A stretch of 64,000 nt of DNA. Source: UBA8199 sp964507045 (GTDB lineage: Bacteria > Verrucomicrobiota > Verrucomicrobiia > Limisphaerales > UBA8199). The position numbers and the translations under genes were made by a program. A model generated the notes under the pieces. That model had not been told where the DNA came from, did not search any database, and saw nothing but the letters and a program-made list of their open reading frames with translations. This document shows positions 43,001-50,806 of the stretch, in pieces. The DNA lies in NCBI GenBank assembly GCA_964507045.1, contig CAZDOO010000017.1, forward strand, positions 1-64,000. Reading direction: 5' to 3'. Numbering within the stretch: the stretch's first letter is position 1; every line of letters starts with the position of its first letter.

Positions 43001-45123
43001 CTCACCGTTATTTGTGGCTGCTGTCGGCAGTCTCAGTCGGTCTCCTTGGTTGTGCCCGACCAGGACCGCAAGCCGCTACCCCCATCCCGGACCCCAAGCC
43101 GGCCCCGGGCGTCTTCTTCGTCGCCACCAACGGCAATGACCGCTGGTCCGGCCGGCAGCCCGCCCCGAACCGCAAGCTGGCTGACGGCCCGTTCGCAACG
43201 CTGCCCCGCGCATTGCAGGCGGCGCGCGCCTTCAGACTGCAAACCGCCGGCATCTCCGGGCAGCCTGTCAGCATCTTCGTAAGCGGCGGCACCTACTTCC
43301 AACCACAACCCATCGCGTTGACGCCCGAAGATTCCGGCCTGGTGCTCGCCGCCTATCCCGGCGCGCAACCGGTCCTGAGTGGCGGCCGGCCCATTGCCGG
43401 CTGGCGCGAGGTCACGATCGAAGGCCGGCGATTGTGGAGCGCCGACCTTCCCGCGGACCACCGCGGCAAAGGGCTCTTCCACCAGCTTTGGGTCAACGGC
43501 CAGCGGGCCACCCGCGCCCGCCACCCCAATCGCGGCTACCTCCCCATCGCCGAACTGCCCGACAAGTCGAAAGAGTGGACGCAGGGCCATAGCCGCTTTC
43601 GTTTCCGCGAGGGCGACCTGAAAGCCTGGAACACCATCACCAACGCTGAGGTCGTAGCGATGACGCGCTGGGTCGAGTCGCGCCTGCCGATTGCCGGCGT
43701 GGACGAGAAGGAGCGCATCGTCAGCTTCAGCAAGCGTTCCGTCTTCCAACTTGCGCCCGGCGACCTCTACTGCGCGGAAGGCGCGTTCGAGTTCCTGGAT
43801 GAGCCCGGCGAATGGTATCTCGACTCGGCTGCCGGCAGGCTGTTCTATCTGCCACGGCCCGGCGAAACGCTGGCCGACATTCAGGCGATCGCGCCCGTGC
43901 TGGCGCAGGTGCTGCGCTTCGAGGGCCGGCCCGAAGCCGGGCAATTCGTGGAACGCGTCACTCTGCGCGGCCTGACCTTCTCCCACACCGAGTGGCATTT
44001 CCCCTCGGACCGCCAAGCGGCAAAGGACAAGCCGAACGTCTGGCCCAATCCAACCGCCGAGGTTGGCGGCTTTGCCCAGGCGGCCATTGGCGTCTCCGGC
44101 GCCGTACATGGCGAAGGTCTGCGCCAGAGCGGGTTCGAGGACTGCCGGTTCGCGGCCCTCGGCAACTATGGCCTCGAACTGGCCCGCGGCTGCCAGTCCA
44201 ACCGCGTTACCCGCTGCGAATTCACCGATCTCGGCGCCGGCGGCGTCAAGCTGGGCGAGACCCGCATCCGCGACCAGGCGGCTGAGCGGGCCCGCGCCAA
44301 CGAAATCAGCCATTGCCGCCTCCACGACGGCGGCAAGCTCTTCGCAAGCGCTGTGGGCATTTGGATCGGCCAATCGCCGGACAACCGGCTCATCCACAAC
44401 CTCATTCACGACTTCTACTACACTGGCATCTCCATCGGCTGGACCTGGGGCTACGGCCCCGCCTTCGCCAGCAACAACCTCGTCGCGCTCAACCACGTCC
44501 ACCACATCGGAGTGCGGTCCAGCGGCGACGGCCCGATCCTCAGCGACATGGGCGGCATCTACACCCTGGGCAAACAGCCGGGCACCACCATCCGCAGCAA
44601 CCTCTGGCACGACATCGCGGCCGTCCGTTACGGCGGCTGGGGCATCTACTTCGACGAAGGCAGCAGCGGCATCCTGGCCGAAGACAACATCGTCTATCGC
44701 ACCACTCACGGCGGCTTCCACCAGCACTACGGCGAGACCAACCTCGTCCGCAACAACCTCTTCGCCTTCGCCCGCGACCACCAGGTCCAGCGCTCCCGCC
44801 CTGAGCCGCACCGCAGTTTCACCTTCGTCACCAATATCGTCTATTTCGATTCCGGCAACCTGCTCGGCGGCGATTGGTCGAACGACAACTACCTGATGGA
44901 TTGGAACCTCTACTTCGACGCCCGCCCCGACGCCAAGCCGGATCAACTGCGCCTGGGCCCCTGCGTCTGGCAGAAATGGCAGGAGCGCGGCCACGACCAG
45001 CACTCGCTCATCGCCGACCCGCTCTTCGCCGATCCCGGCAAGGACGATTTCCGCCTCTGCACCGATTCCCCGGCTTCCCGGCTCGGCTTCCGCCCCATTG
45101 ACCTGACCGGCGCCGTCCCCTGA
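42997..45123 (+). CDS. Right-handed beta-helix lipoprotein, probable glycan-active enzyme
   Basis: 708 residues from the ATG at 42997, which overlaps the upstream stop (ATGA) and begins a lipoprotein signal with lipobox LLGC. The start GVFFVATNGNDRWSG and DGPFATLPRALQAAR are typical of large beta-helix proteins related to GH141-type enzymes. After an inserted beta domain, repeated rungs appear: VTLRGLTFSHTEW, FEDCRFAALGNYGLELARGC, NRVTRCEFTDLG, NEISHCRLHDGGKLF and NRLIHNLIHDFYYTGISIGW. Activity on polysaccharide (fucosidase, xylanase or lyase) is possible, but catalytic residues are not assigned. Confidence 0.85.
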   Translation: MTHRYLWLLSAVSVGLLGCARPGPQAATPIPDPKPAPGVFFVATNGNDRWSGRQPAPNRKLADGPFATLPRALQAARAFRLQTAGISGQPVSIFVSGGTYFQPQPIALTPEDSGLVLAAYPGAQPVLSGGRPIAGWREVTIEGRRLWSADLPADHRGKGLFHQLWVNGQRATRARHPNRGYLPIAELPDKSKEWTQGHSRFRFREGDLKAWNTITNAEVVAMTRWVESRLPIAGVDEKERIVSFSKRSVFQLAPGDLYCAEGAFEFLDEPGEWYLDSAAGRLFYLPRPGETLADIQAIAPVLAQVLRFEGRPEAGQFVERVTLRGLTFSHTEWHFPSDRQAAKDKPNVWPNPTAEVGGFAQAAIGVSGAVHGEGLRQSGFEDCRFAALGNYGLELARGCQSNRVTRCEFTDLGAGGVKLGETRIRDQAAERARANEISHCRLHDGGKLFASAVGIWIGQSPDNRLIHNLIHDFYYTGISIGWTWGYGPAFASNNLVALNHVHHIGVRSSGDGPILSDMGGIYTLGKQPGTTIRSNLWHDIAAVRYGGWGIYFDEGSSGILAEDNIVYRTTHGGFHQHYGETNLVRNNLFAFARDHQVQRSRPEPHRSFTFVTNIVYFDSGNLLGGDWSNDNYLMDWNLYFDARPDAKPDQLRLGPCVWQKWQERGHDQHSLIADPLFADPGKDDFRLCTDSPASRLGFRPIDLTGAVP

Positions 45124-45410
45124 GCCTCGCCGACCTCTTCCCCCGCTCTAGCCAGGTCCGCTTACTTGGCATGGCGGAGGCCGACGACACCGCCGTTTGG
45201 CGGCACGCCAGAGCCGGCGCCTTTGTTTTGGTGACCCAGGACTCCGATTTCGCTGACATGGCCGCCCTCTACGGCCAGCCTCCGAAAGTCATTTGGCTCC
45301 GATGCGGGAACCAGCCGGCCAAGGTCATTGAGAAACTCCTCCGCGACCACGCTGAGGCAATCGCCGCTTTCGAGCGGGACCCCGCCGCCGCCTGCCTGGT
45401 GATCCTGTGA
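45123..45410 (+). pseudogene. 5'-truncated DUF5615 (PIN-like) toxin-family gene
   Basis: The frame reads SLADLFPRSSQVRLLGMAEA then DDTAVWRHARAGAFVLVTQD SDFADM. This is the body of a DUF5615 Mut7-C/PIN-like protein, but the usual N-terminus (about 15-20 residues with the LLDENL acidic motif) is absent and the homology begins right at the stop codon of the beta-helix gene. The ATG at 45171 could start a 79-residue remnant. No DUF433-type antitoxin is next to it. Best read as a toxin gene truncated by rearrangement. Confidence 0.65.
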
Positions 45411-45463
45411 CTCCACTCGGGCAGCCTTGAGCCGCTCCCCGAGACGATCTGCCTCGTTGCAGC

Positions 45464-46084
45464 TCAGGCCCCCGCCCCAGCCATTCCCAGCTTCCACGGC
45501 CTCCAAAGTGCCACCTTCAAGCCGTGTACAACGGGTGTACAAGGGATGCTCACCGGGTGCTCATGTGTCAACCCCTTGTGCTTCCCTTGTGCATCCGGTG
45601 TACTCCCCTTGTACGCGCTTCGAGAGAACGAAGAATTGACCTCGGCGGGGGCGGCAGCGGACTTTGGGGCTGCTGAAGGCTTCGATTTCGTAACTTTCGT
45701 CTTTTCAGTTGCTTGCTGGTTTTTGGACTCGGGCGGCGGCGGGACAATCGCGCTGTAGACCCAGTCCTGGCCTTTCCAGCCGTTCTTTGTCTGGCTGGTG
45801 ACGATAAAGACCTTCTGACCGGGGGCCGGTTGCCCAAACCGGGCGGTGTAGAGGTCCGTGAGGTCGCATTGGCCGTCTGTGGCCGGTCCCAACAGGCCCA
45901 GGTAATAGACCCGCCGGCGCTTCATCCGGCCCGAGCTGCAGGGCGGCTGGCCATATACCATGATGTCCTCAGTGACGGTCCCCACATTCAGCCGCAGGCG
46001 CACGCCGGTTTCCGGGTCGTTGACGATGTCCAGCCCGGTGACGGGGTTGGGGGCGAACACGACGGGGGCGGGGGAGGCCAGCAC
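45464..46084 (-). CDS. Uncharacterised protein with low-complexity C-terminus
   Basis: Up to 206 residues. The first ~115 look protein-like: VTGLDIVNDPETGVRLRLNV, VYGQPPCSSGRMKRRRVYYL and FGQPAPGQKVFIVTSQTKNG, with no signal peptide visible at this start, so the true N-terminus may be missing. The tail is a Lys/Ala/Pro-rich linker followed by repetitive Thr/His/Cys sequence that tracks a DNA repeat of gtgta/ttgtg elements (45530-45610). No function is recognised. It could be a 5'-truncated gene; plausible but unproven. Confidence 0.4.
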   Translation of the reverse strand: MLASPAPVVFAPNPVTGLDIVNDPETGVRLRLNVGTVTEDIMVYGQPPCSSGRMKRRRVYYLGLLGPATDGQCDLTDLYTARFGQPAPGQKVFIVTSQTKNGWKGQDWVYSAIVPPPPESKNQQATEKTKVTKSKPSAAPKSAAAPAEVNSSFSRSAYKGSTPDAQGKHKGLTHEHPVSIPCTPVVHGLKVALWRPWKLGMAGAGA

Positions 46085-46339
46085 CGGTCGCTGCGGTCAA
46101 CGGGATAGCGGCCGGTCTGATTCAAGTTCGGTTGGTGTTCGATGTTCGGCGTTCGCACCCCCTGCTCTGTAACGCTGGCAGACGAACATTGAACTTCCAA
46201 CGCCCAACTTCGAACCGCGAACCGGCCCGCCTGCCATTTGAGCAAGAACCGCCGCAAACAAGGCGCTTGGCGCCCTGGCTCGCTCTGGATAAGGCCGTGC
46301 CATGCTCGGTGAGACCCGTAACCAATTCACCCTCACCCA

Positions 46340-46367
46340 CGCAGCGCTCAGTGCGGGCGGGCGCGCA
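46340..46367 (+). repeat. 28-bp dispersed repeat, second copy
   Basis: Matches 29911-29938 at 26 of 28 positions (cgcagcgctcagtgcgggcg and following). Confidence 0.55.
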
Positions 46368-46546
46368 CAGAGCGATTGCGTATCAGTTCAATAGTTCAGT
46401 TCAATCGCAGTGCACCCCCCCCGGCCTTCCCTTCGGCGCTTCCCGCGAGAGCGCCCTCTGTCTCGGCTGGGGTTTGAGCGGCGGGGGCAAGGGGCGCCCC
46501 TGGAGCTGTGCTCAGGCCGCCCGGAGAAAAGGGTTGCGCGGTTTGG

Positions 46547-46561
46547 CTTTGTGAGGCAAAG
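46547..46561. promoter_or_regulatory. Candidate operator CTTTG-N5-CAAAG upstream of the membrane protein/regulator operon
   Basis: CTTTGTGAGGCAAAG, half-sites CTTTG and CAAAG with a 5-base spacer, ending 1 base before the first possible start of the membrane protein gene. It has the same half-sites and spacing as the site before ispH at 47535-47549. Confidence 0.5.
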
Positions 46562-46562
46562 T

Positions 46563-47189
46563 ATGGGCATGGAATCAAATTCGGCCGCCGAGCATCTCCA
46601 GGTCATTCGCACCTTGATGGAGCGGTCCGCGCTTTATCGGCGGGCGCTGGCGCCCATCATGAGCTTTGCCGGGTTGGCGGGTATGATTGCCGCCGGCGTC
46701 GGTTGCGGGGCGCAGATCGCCTCCGGGCGGGCGTTTGTGCTTTATTGGCTCATCGTTGCCGCGGTGACCCTGGCCGGGGTCTCGTTGCTGGTGCGCCGCC
46801 AGGCGCTGAAAGACCGCGAGCCGTTTTGGTCCTTGCCAACGCGGCGCGTGACCCGGGCTGCCGCGCTGCCCCTGGCCGCCGGCCTCGTCTTTAGCCTAGT
46901 GCTGCTCCTGCTGGACGTCGGCCACTCGCGCTGGCTGTTCATCTTCCCGAATCTGTTCTTCTATGCCTGCGCGCTGCACGCGGCGGGGTTTTTCATGTCG
47001 CGCGGCATCCGGCTCTTCTCGTGGGGCTTGATTGTGCTGGGTGGCTTGTGTTTGGCGGCTGTGCCGAGGTTTCAGACCGAACCGAGCCCGGTGGTGGATC
47101 ATGTGCTGATGGGCGGCTTCTTCGGCCTCCTGCACCTGGCGTACGGCGTCTATCTCTATTTCACCGAACCGCGCAGGGAAGAGACGTGA
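46563..47189 (+). CDS. Membrane protein coupled to a winged-helix regulator
   Basis: 208 residues from MGMESNSAAEHLQVIRTLME. A helical N-terminus is followed by about six hydrophobic segments (PIMSFAGLAGMIAAGVGCGA, VLYWLIVAAVTLAGVSLLV, LPLAAGLVFSLVLLLLDV, FIFPNLFFYACALHAAGFF, LFSWGLIVLGGLCLAAV, GGFFGLLHLAYGVYLYF). The overall pattern is seen in uncharacterised membrane proteins encoded beside HTH_34-type regulators. Its stop overlaps the regulator start as GTGA, so the two are translated together; a role as signalling partner of the regulator is inferred. Confidence 0.75.
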   Translation: MGMESNSAAEHLQVIRTLMERSALYRRALAPIMSFAGLAGMIAAGVGCGAQIASGRAFVLYWLIVAAVTLAGVSLLVRRQALKDREPFWSLPTRRVTRAAALPLAAGLVFSLVLLLLDVGHSRWLFIFPNLFFYACALHAAGFFMSRGIRLFSWGLIVLGGLCLAAVPRFQTEPSPVVDHVLMGGFFGLLHLAYGVYLYFTEPRREET

Positions 47190-47494
47190 ACCCGGCCCCG
47201 TTCCTCCAGCTCGATCGGGTGATCCACGAGAAGGGCCGGCTGGCCATCGTGTCCATGCTCGCCGCCTCGCCGGAGCTGTCGTTCACCGAGCTGCGCGACG
47301 CGCTGGGCATGACCGACGGGAACCTGACCACCCATATCCGCACCTTGCAGGAGGCCGGCTACCTATCTGTCACCAAGTCCTTCCAGAACAACCGTCCGCT
47401 GACCACCTGTGCCCTGACCGCCGCCGGCAAGCGGGCTTTCGCCCGCTACATCACCCTGCTGGAGCAGATCATCCAGCAGAACAAGGCTGAGTAG
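47186..47494 (+). CDS. Winged-helix transcriptional regulator (HTH_34 type)
   Basis: 102 residues, GTG start at 47186 overlapping the upstream stop. LDRVIHEKGRLAIVSMLAAS, LSFTELRDALGMTDGNLTTH, IRTLQEAGYLSVTKSFQNNR and LTTCALTAAGKRAFARYITL give the three-helix HTH and wing of the short MarR/PadR-like DUF (HTH_34) regulators. No ligand domain is present, so it probably binds DNA as a dimer. Two palindromes with the same half-sites flank the operon (46547 and 47534), suggesting autoregulation and control of the downstream genes. Confidence 0.88.
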   Translation: MNPAPFLQLDRVIHEKGRLAIVSMLAASPELSFTELRDALGMTDGNLTTHIRTLQEAGYLSVTKSFQNNRPLTTCALTAAGKRAFARYITLLEQIIQQNKAE

Positions 47495-47533
47495 CAGCCG
47501 GGTTTGAACGAAATGCAGCCACCGCGGTCATAT

Positions 47534-47550
47534 ACTTTGTAATACAAAGT
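47534..47550. promoter_or_regulatory. Perfect 17-bp palindrome upstream of ispH, candidate operator
   Basis: ACTTTGTAATACAAAGT is a perfect inverted repeat (8-bp arms around one base), 6 bases before the ispH ATG and 39 after the regulator stop. Its core CTTTG-N5-CAAAG matches the site before the regulator operon. Confidence 0.6.
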
Positions 47551-47555
47551 GACAT

Positions 47556-48446
47556 ATGAGAATCATCCGAGCCGAACATCTGGGCATGTGCTTTGGCGTG
47601 CGCAACGCCATTGCGCTGGCGTTGCGGCAGTCTGCTGTTGAACCGCTGACCGTCCTGGGTGACCTGGTGCACAATGAGACGGTTCTGGCCGGCTTGCGCG
47701 CGCGGGGCATTCAGATCGCGCAAAGCGCCGCAGCCGCGCAGACCCGGACTGTTATGATCTCCGCCCACGGGGCGTCCGCGTCGGCGATTAGCCAAATGCG
47801 CGGACTGGGGTTTAATGTAATCGAGGCAACGTGTCCGCTGGTGCAGGCCGCGCATCGCGCGGTAGCCGGGTTGGCGCGCGAAGGCTATCACCCCGTCATT
47901 ATTGGCCGGCGCGACCATGCCGAAGTGCGCGGGCTGACAGGGGATCTGGCGGACTTCGATGTCGTGCACTCCGAGGCGGAGGTGCTTGAATTGAGAGAGC
48001 GCCCGCGTTTTGGCGTTGCGGCGCAGACCACCCAGCCAATCGAGCGGGTGCGGGGGCTTGTGGGGTTGATTCGCCGCCGCTTTCCGCAAGCCGAAGTGCG
48101 GTTTATCGACACCGTATGCCGGCCGACAAAGCAGCGCCAGCATTCAGCCGTTGAACTTGCCCAGCAGGCGGAGGTGGTGGTGGTCATCGGCGGCGCACGG
48201 AGCAATAACACGCGCGAACTGACCCGGACCTGCAGCCGTTACTGCGGGCGGGTGTATGCGGTGGAAGCTGTGGAAGACCTGCGGGAAGAATGGTTCGCCC
48301 ACGTCCAAACAGTGGGCGTTACGGCCGGCACCTCCACGCCGGATGCCGTTATCGAACAGGTTGAGCGGTGGCTCCGGCAATTGGCGGCCAGGACCGGCTA
48401 CGAACCGGCTCTTCAGGCTGCCGTTGAGGTGCAACGGGGCATTTAA
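47556..48446 (+). CDS. ispH: 4-hydroxy-3-methylbut-2-enyl diphosphate reductase
   Basis: 296 residues. The three [4Fe-4S] Cys ligands are in GMCFGV (near 12), EATCPLV (near 90) and DTVCRPTKQRQ (near 190). Substrate-binding His are in LVHNE, SAHGAS and GRRDHAEVRG, and the GGARSNNT motif corresponds to the family GxxNSxNT. It makes IPP and DMAPP in the last step of the MEP isoprenoid pathway. The catalytic Cys loop reads CRPTKQRQ, not the common CxxTxxRQ with Asn/Ala, a small deviation. The 17-bp palindrome at its start suggests repression by the neighbouring regulator. Confidence 0.93.
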   Translation: MRIIRAEHLGMCFGVRNAIALALRQSAVEPLTVLGDLVHNETVLAGLRARGIQIAQSAAAAQTRTVMISAHGASASAISQMRGLGFNVIEATCPLVQAAHRAVAGLAREGYHPVIIGRRDHAEVRGLTGDLADFDVVHSEAEVLELRERPRFGVAAQTTQPIERVRGLVGLIRRRFPQAEVRFIDTVCRPTKQRQHSAVELAQQAEVVVVIGGARSNNTRELTRTCSRYCGRVYAVEAVEDLREEWFAHVQTVGVTAGTSTPDAVIEQVERWLRQLAARTGYEPALQAAVEVQRGI

Positions 48447-48466
48447 CTCCCAGCCTCGAATTTCGC

Positions 48467-49165
48467 ATGAAATATCTGAAGACATGGATGATCGTCGTCC
48501 TTTATGCCGCTGCAATGGCATGGGTCGAATCGGCGGTCGTGTATTACATGCGGACAATGATTGGTCGCATCGAGCCGTATCAACCCACACCACTGCCGAT
48601 GGTAGGGGGCATGGGGTTTGCGGAACTGGTGCGGGAGGTGGCGACGATGACGATGCTGCTGGCCGTTGGGATGCTGGCAGGCCGGACTTGGCGCAGCCGC
48701 CTGGGTTATGCGGCAGTCGCATTTGGCGTCTGGGATATACTCTACTACGTGTTTCTGAAAGTGCTGTGCGGCTGGCCGCATTCACTGCTGGACTGGGATA
48801 TACTCTTTCTGCTGCCGCTGCCGTGGTGGGGCCCGGTGGTGGCGCCTGTTGCGGTCGCTGTGTTGCTGATCACATGGGGCACGCTTGTCTCCCAGTTTGA
48901 GGCCGAAGGCGGACTTTTCAAGGCGGATTGGATGTCGCGCGCGATGGGTTCCATCGGGGCAGCGCTTGCCTTGTATGTTTTCATGGCAGATGCCATTCAT
49001 GTGGCGGGCCAGGGTGTGGGCGAGTTGCGCAACTTGCTGCCGGTGCGTTTTAACTGGCCATTGTTCTCCGTGGCGCTGCTCTTGATGGCGATGCCGGTAA
49101 TTCAACTGGGTCGCAGACTTCGACGGCAGCAACTGGCGCCCATTCCGCGGTTCAGAACCGCTTAG
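48467..49165 (+). CDS. Uncharacterised six-helix membrane protein
   Basis: 232 residues, 20 bases after ispH and 12 before the radical SAM gene. Hydrophobic segments include MIVVLYAAAMAWVESAVVYY, MTMLLAVGMLAGRTW, YAAVAFGVWDILYYVFLKVL, WWGPVVAPVAVAVLLITWGT, GSIGAALALYVFMADAIHV and WPLFSVALLLMAMPVIQL. A WPHSLLDWDILFLLPLPWWG loop is distinctive. No family is recognised. Context suggests a lipid- or isoprenoid-related role, but this is only positional. Confidence 0.7.
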   Translation: MKYLKTWMIVVLYAAAMAWVESAVVYYMRTMIGRIEPYQPTPLPMVGGMGFAELVREVATMTMLLAVGMLAGRTWRSRLGYAAVAFGVWDILYYVFLKVLCGWPHSLLDWDILFLLPLPWWGPVVAPVAVAVLLITWGTLVSQFEAEGGLFKADWMSRAMGSIGAALALYVFMADAIHVAGQGVGELRNLLPVRFNWPLFSVALLLMAMPVIQLGRRLRRQQLAPIPRFRTA

Positions 49166-49177
49166 CCGAGTCCTTCC

Positions 49178-50767
49178 ATGAACCTTCTTGCTTTTCCGGC
49201 CTGGTTTGATCGGGTGCCCAACGATCCTTTCTATCAACCGCGCACACCGCTGTGGCTGCCGCCCGAAATGGCAGTACCTCCTGCTCTGAAGGAGAATTCT
49301 CCAGCAGAATCGGTGGAGCGATGCTACGCGTTGCTGGTCAACCCGTTCTACGCCAAGTCCCCACACGGGAGCTTTGGAAAGCACGTATTGACGCCCAGTC
49401 TGGCCCTAACCTCCATTGCCGGTGCGACTCCGCGCCACTGGCGGCTTCGTTACTGGGACGAGAACCTCCTCCAGGGGGCTCCTCCAGCCAGGCCGTTGCC
49501 GCAAGTGGTCGGCATCACGGTGCATTTGACCTTTGCCAGCCGCGCCTACGAACTCGCGCGGTGGTATCGGGCCCGGGGCAGCAAAGTGGTGCTTGGCGGA
49601 TTGCACGTTCAGTCTTGCCCGGAAGAAGCTGCCGCGCACGCCGACGCGGTTGCCGTAGGTGACGGGGTGCAACTCTGGCCGCAAATACTGGAGGACGTCG
49701 AACAAGGCTGTCTGCGACCGCGCTATCAGGCGGCTTACGAGCGCCCCTATCAATGCGATCCTCCTTCCCGGCGCGACTTGTTGCCGCGCGATCACTTCCT
49801 GACCACGACCAGCCTGATTGCCACTCGCGGTTGTCACAATCGTTGCGGGTTCTGTTATTTGGCGACCGATGGTTTGCACATGCCTTATCGGGTTCGTGAT
49901 CCCGAGGACATCTGCCGCCAGTTTGCGGCCGACGGCCAGCCCTACGCCGTGTTCACTGATAATAATCTGGGCTCCAGACCCGATTATCTGCGCGCGCTCT
50001 GCAGGGCGTTGCGCCCGTTGAATAAGATCTGGAGCGCGGCCGTGACACTGGATGTCACCAACCATCCGGGACTTGTGCGTGAAATGGCTCTGGCCGGCTG
50101 TACTGGGGTATTTATCGGCTTTGAAACGCTCCGGAATGAGAATCTCATTGCGGCGAGAAAACGCACTCCCAAAGCCGAGGATTACGCACGGCGGGTCCAG
50201 ATCCTTCGGGATTGCGGCATTCAGGTGAACGGCAGCTTTGTCGTTGGCTTCGACGGCGACTCCAAGCAGACCTTTGTTGAAATCGCGGACTGGATTGAAG
50301 CCAACCGCTTGGAGTGCGCCACGTTTCACATCCTCACGCCGTATCCCGGCACTCCCCTATTCCGGAAGATGGAAGCGGAAGGCCGGTTGTTGCATCGTGA
50401 TTGGTCCAGGTATGACACGGCCCACGTTGTTTTTCGGCCCAAACAGATGACGCCCGAAGAACTGCTGCTCGGCTACGACTGGCTCTATCGGCGGCTTTTC
50501 TCACACGGCTCGATTTGGCGGCGACGGCCGCGCGCAATCGGCGCTTTGGTTACCTATCTGGCAGGCTGTTATCTCTATAAGCGATCGAATCGCCTGTGGC
50601 ACTTCCTGATCAAGCATGGCTTGGTGCGTCAGGTGTGGCGGCCGCTGGTGGAGGTTACCCGGTGGCGGCACGTTGCATTCCGAAAACAGCTTCTGACCGC
50701 AGGCTGCCGCCTGGCCGAACATGCCGTGTCCGGCGGGGCGCGCAGTCTTCTGCCCGCCAGCGTATAG
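49178..50767 (+). CDS. B12-binding-type radical SAM protein
   Basis: 529 residues. The N-terminal ~170 residues have a Rossmann-like pattern (PQVVGITVHLTFASRAYELA, KVVLGGLHVQSCPEEAAAHA, DAVAVGDG) typical of cobalamin-binding radical SAM enzymes of class B. The CxxxCxxC cluster site is TRGCHNRCGFCYL near residue 220, followed by VFTDNNLGSRPDYL and GCTGVFIGFETL. The C-terminal part (NGSFVVGFDGD, FHILTPYPGTPLF) matches the DUF4070-type extension found in HpnJ/HpnR-like and other lipid- or natural-product-modifying enzymes. The substrate is unknown; proximity to ispH makes an isoprenoid or hopanoid substrate worth testing. Confidence 0.85.
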   Translation: MNLLAFPAWFDRVPNDPFYQPRTPLWLPPEMAVPPALKENSPAESVERCYALLVNPFYAKSPHGSFGKHVLTPSLALTSIAGATPRHWRLRYWDENLLQGAPPARPLPQVVGITVHLTFASRAYELARWYRARGSKVVLGGLHVQSCPEEAAAHADAVAVGDGVQLWPQILEDVEQGCLRPRYQAAYERPYQCDPPSRRDLLPRDHFLTTTSLIATRGCHNRCGFCYLATDGLHMPYRVRDPEDICRQFAADGQPYAVFTDNNLGSRPDYLRALCRALRPLNKIWSAAVTLDVTNHPGLVREMALAGCTGVFIGFETLRNENLIAARKRTPKAEDYARRVQILRDCGIQVNGSFVVGFDGDSKQTFVEIADWIEANRLECATFHILTPYPGTPLFRKMEAEGRLLHRDWSRYDTAHVVFRPKQMTPEELLLGYDWLYRRLFSHGSIWRRRPRAIGALVTYLAGCYLYKRSNRLWHFLIKHGLVRQVWRPLVEVTRWRHVAFRKQLLTAGCRLAEHAVSGGARSLLPASV

Positions 50768-50806
50768 ACACTTAACAAGCGGAATACCCGCAAGAGAAAG
50801 GCAAAT

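Larger units (their letters stand above)
46085..46562. other. Intergenic region upstream of the regulator operon
   Basis: About 480 bases without a supported gene. It holds the second copy of the 28-bp repeat (46340-46367) and, at its right end, the inverted repeat at 46547-46561. Confidence 0.6.

Noticed and set aside
45530..45610. Short gtgta/ttgtg repeats as a CRISPR-like array
   Set aside because: Units are irregular and very short with no constant repeat-spacer pattern, and no cas genes are present.
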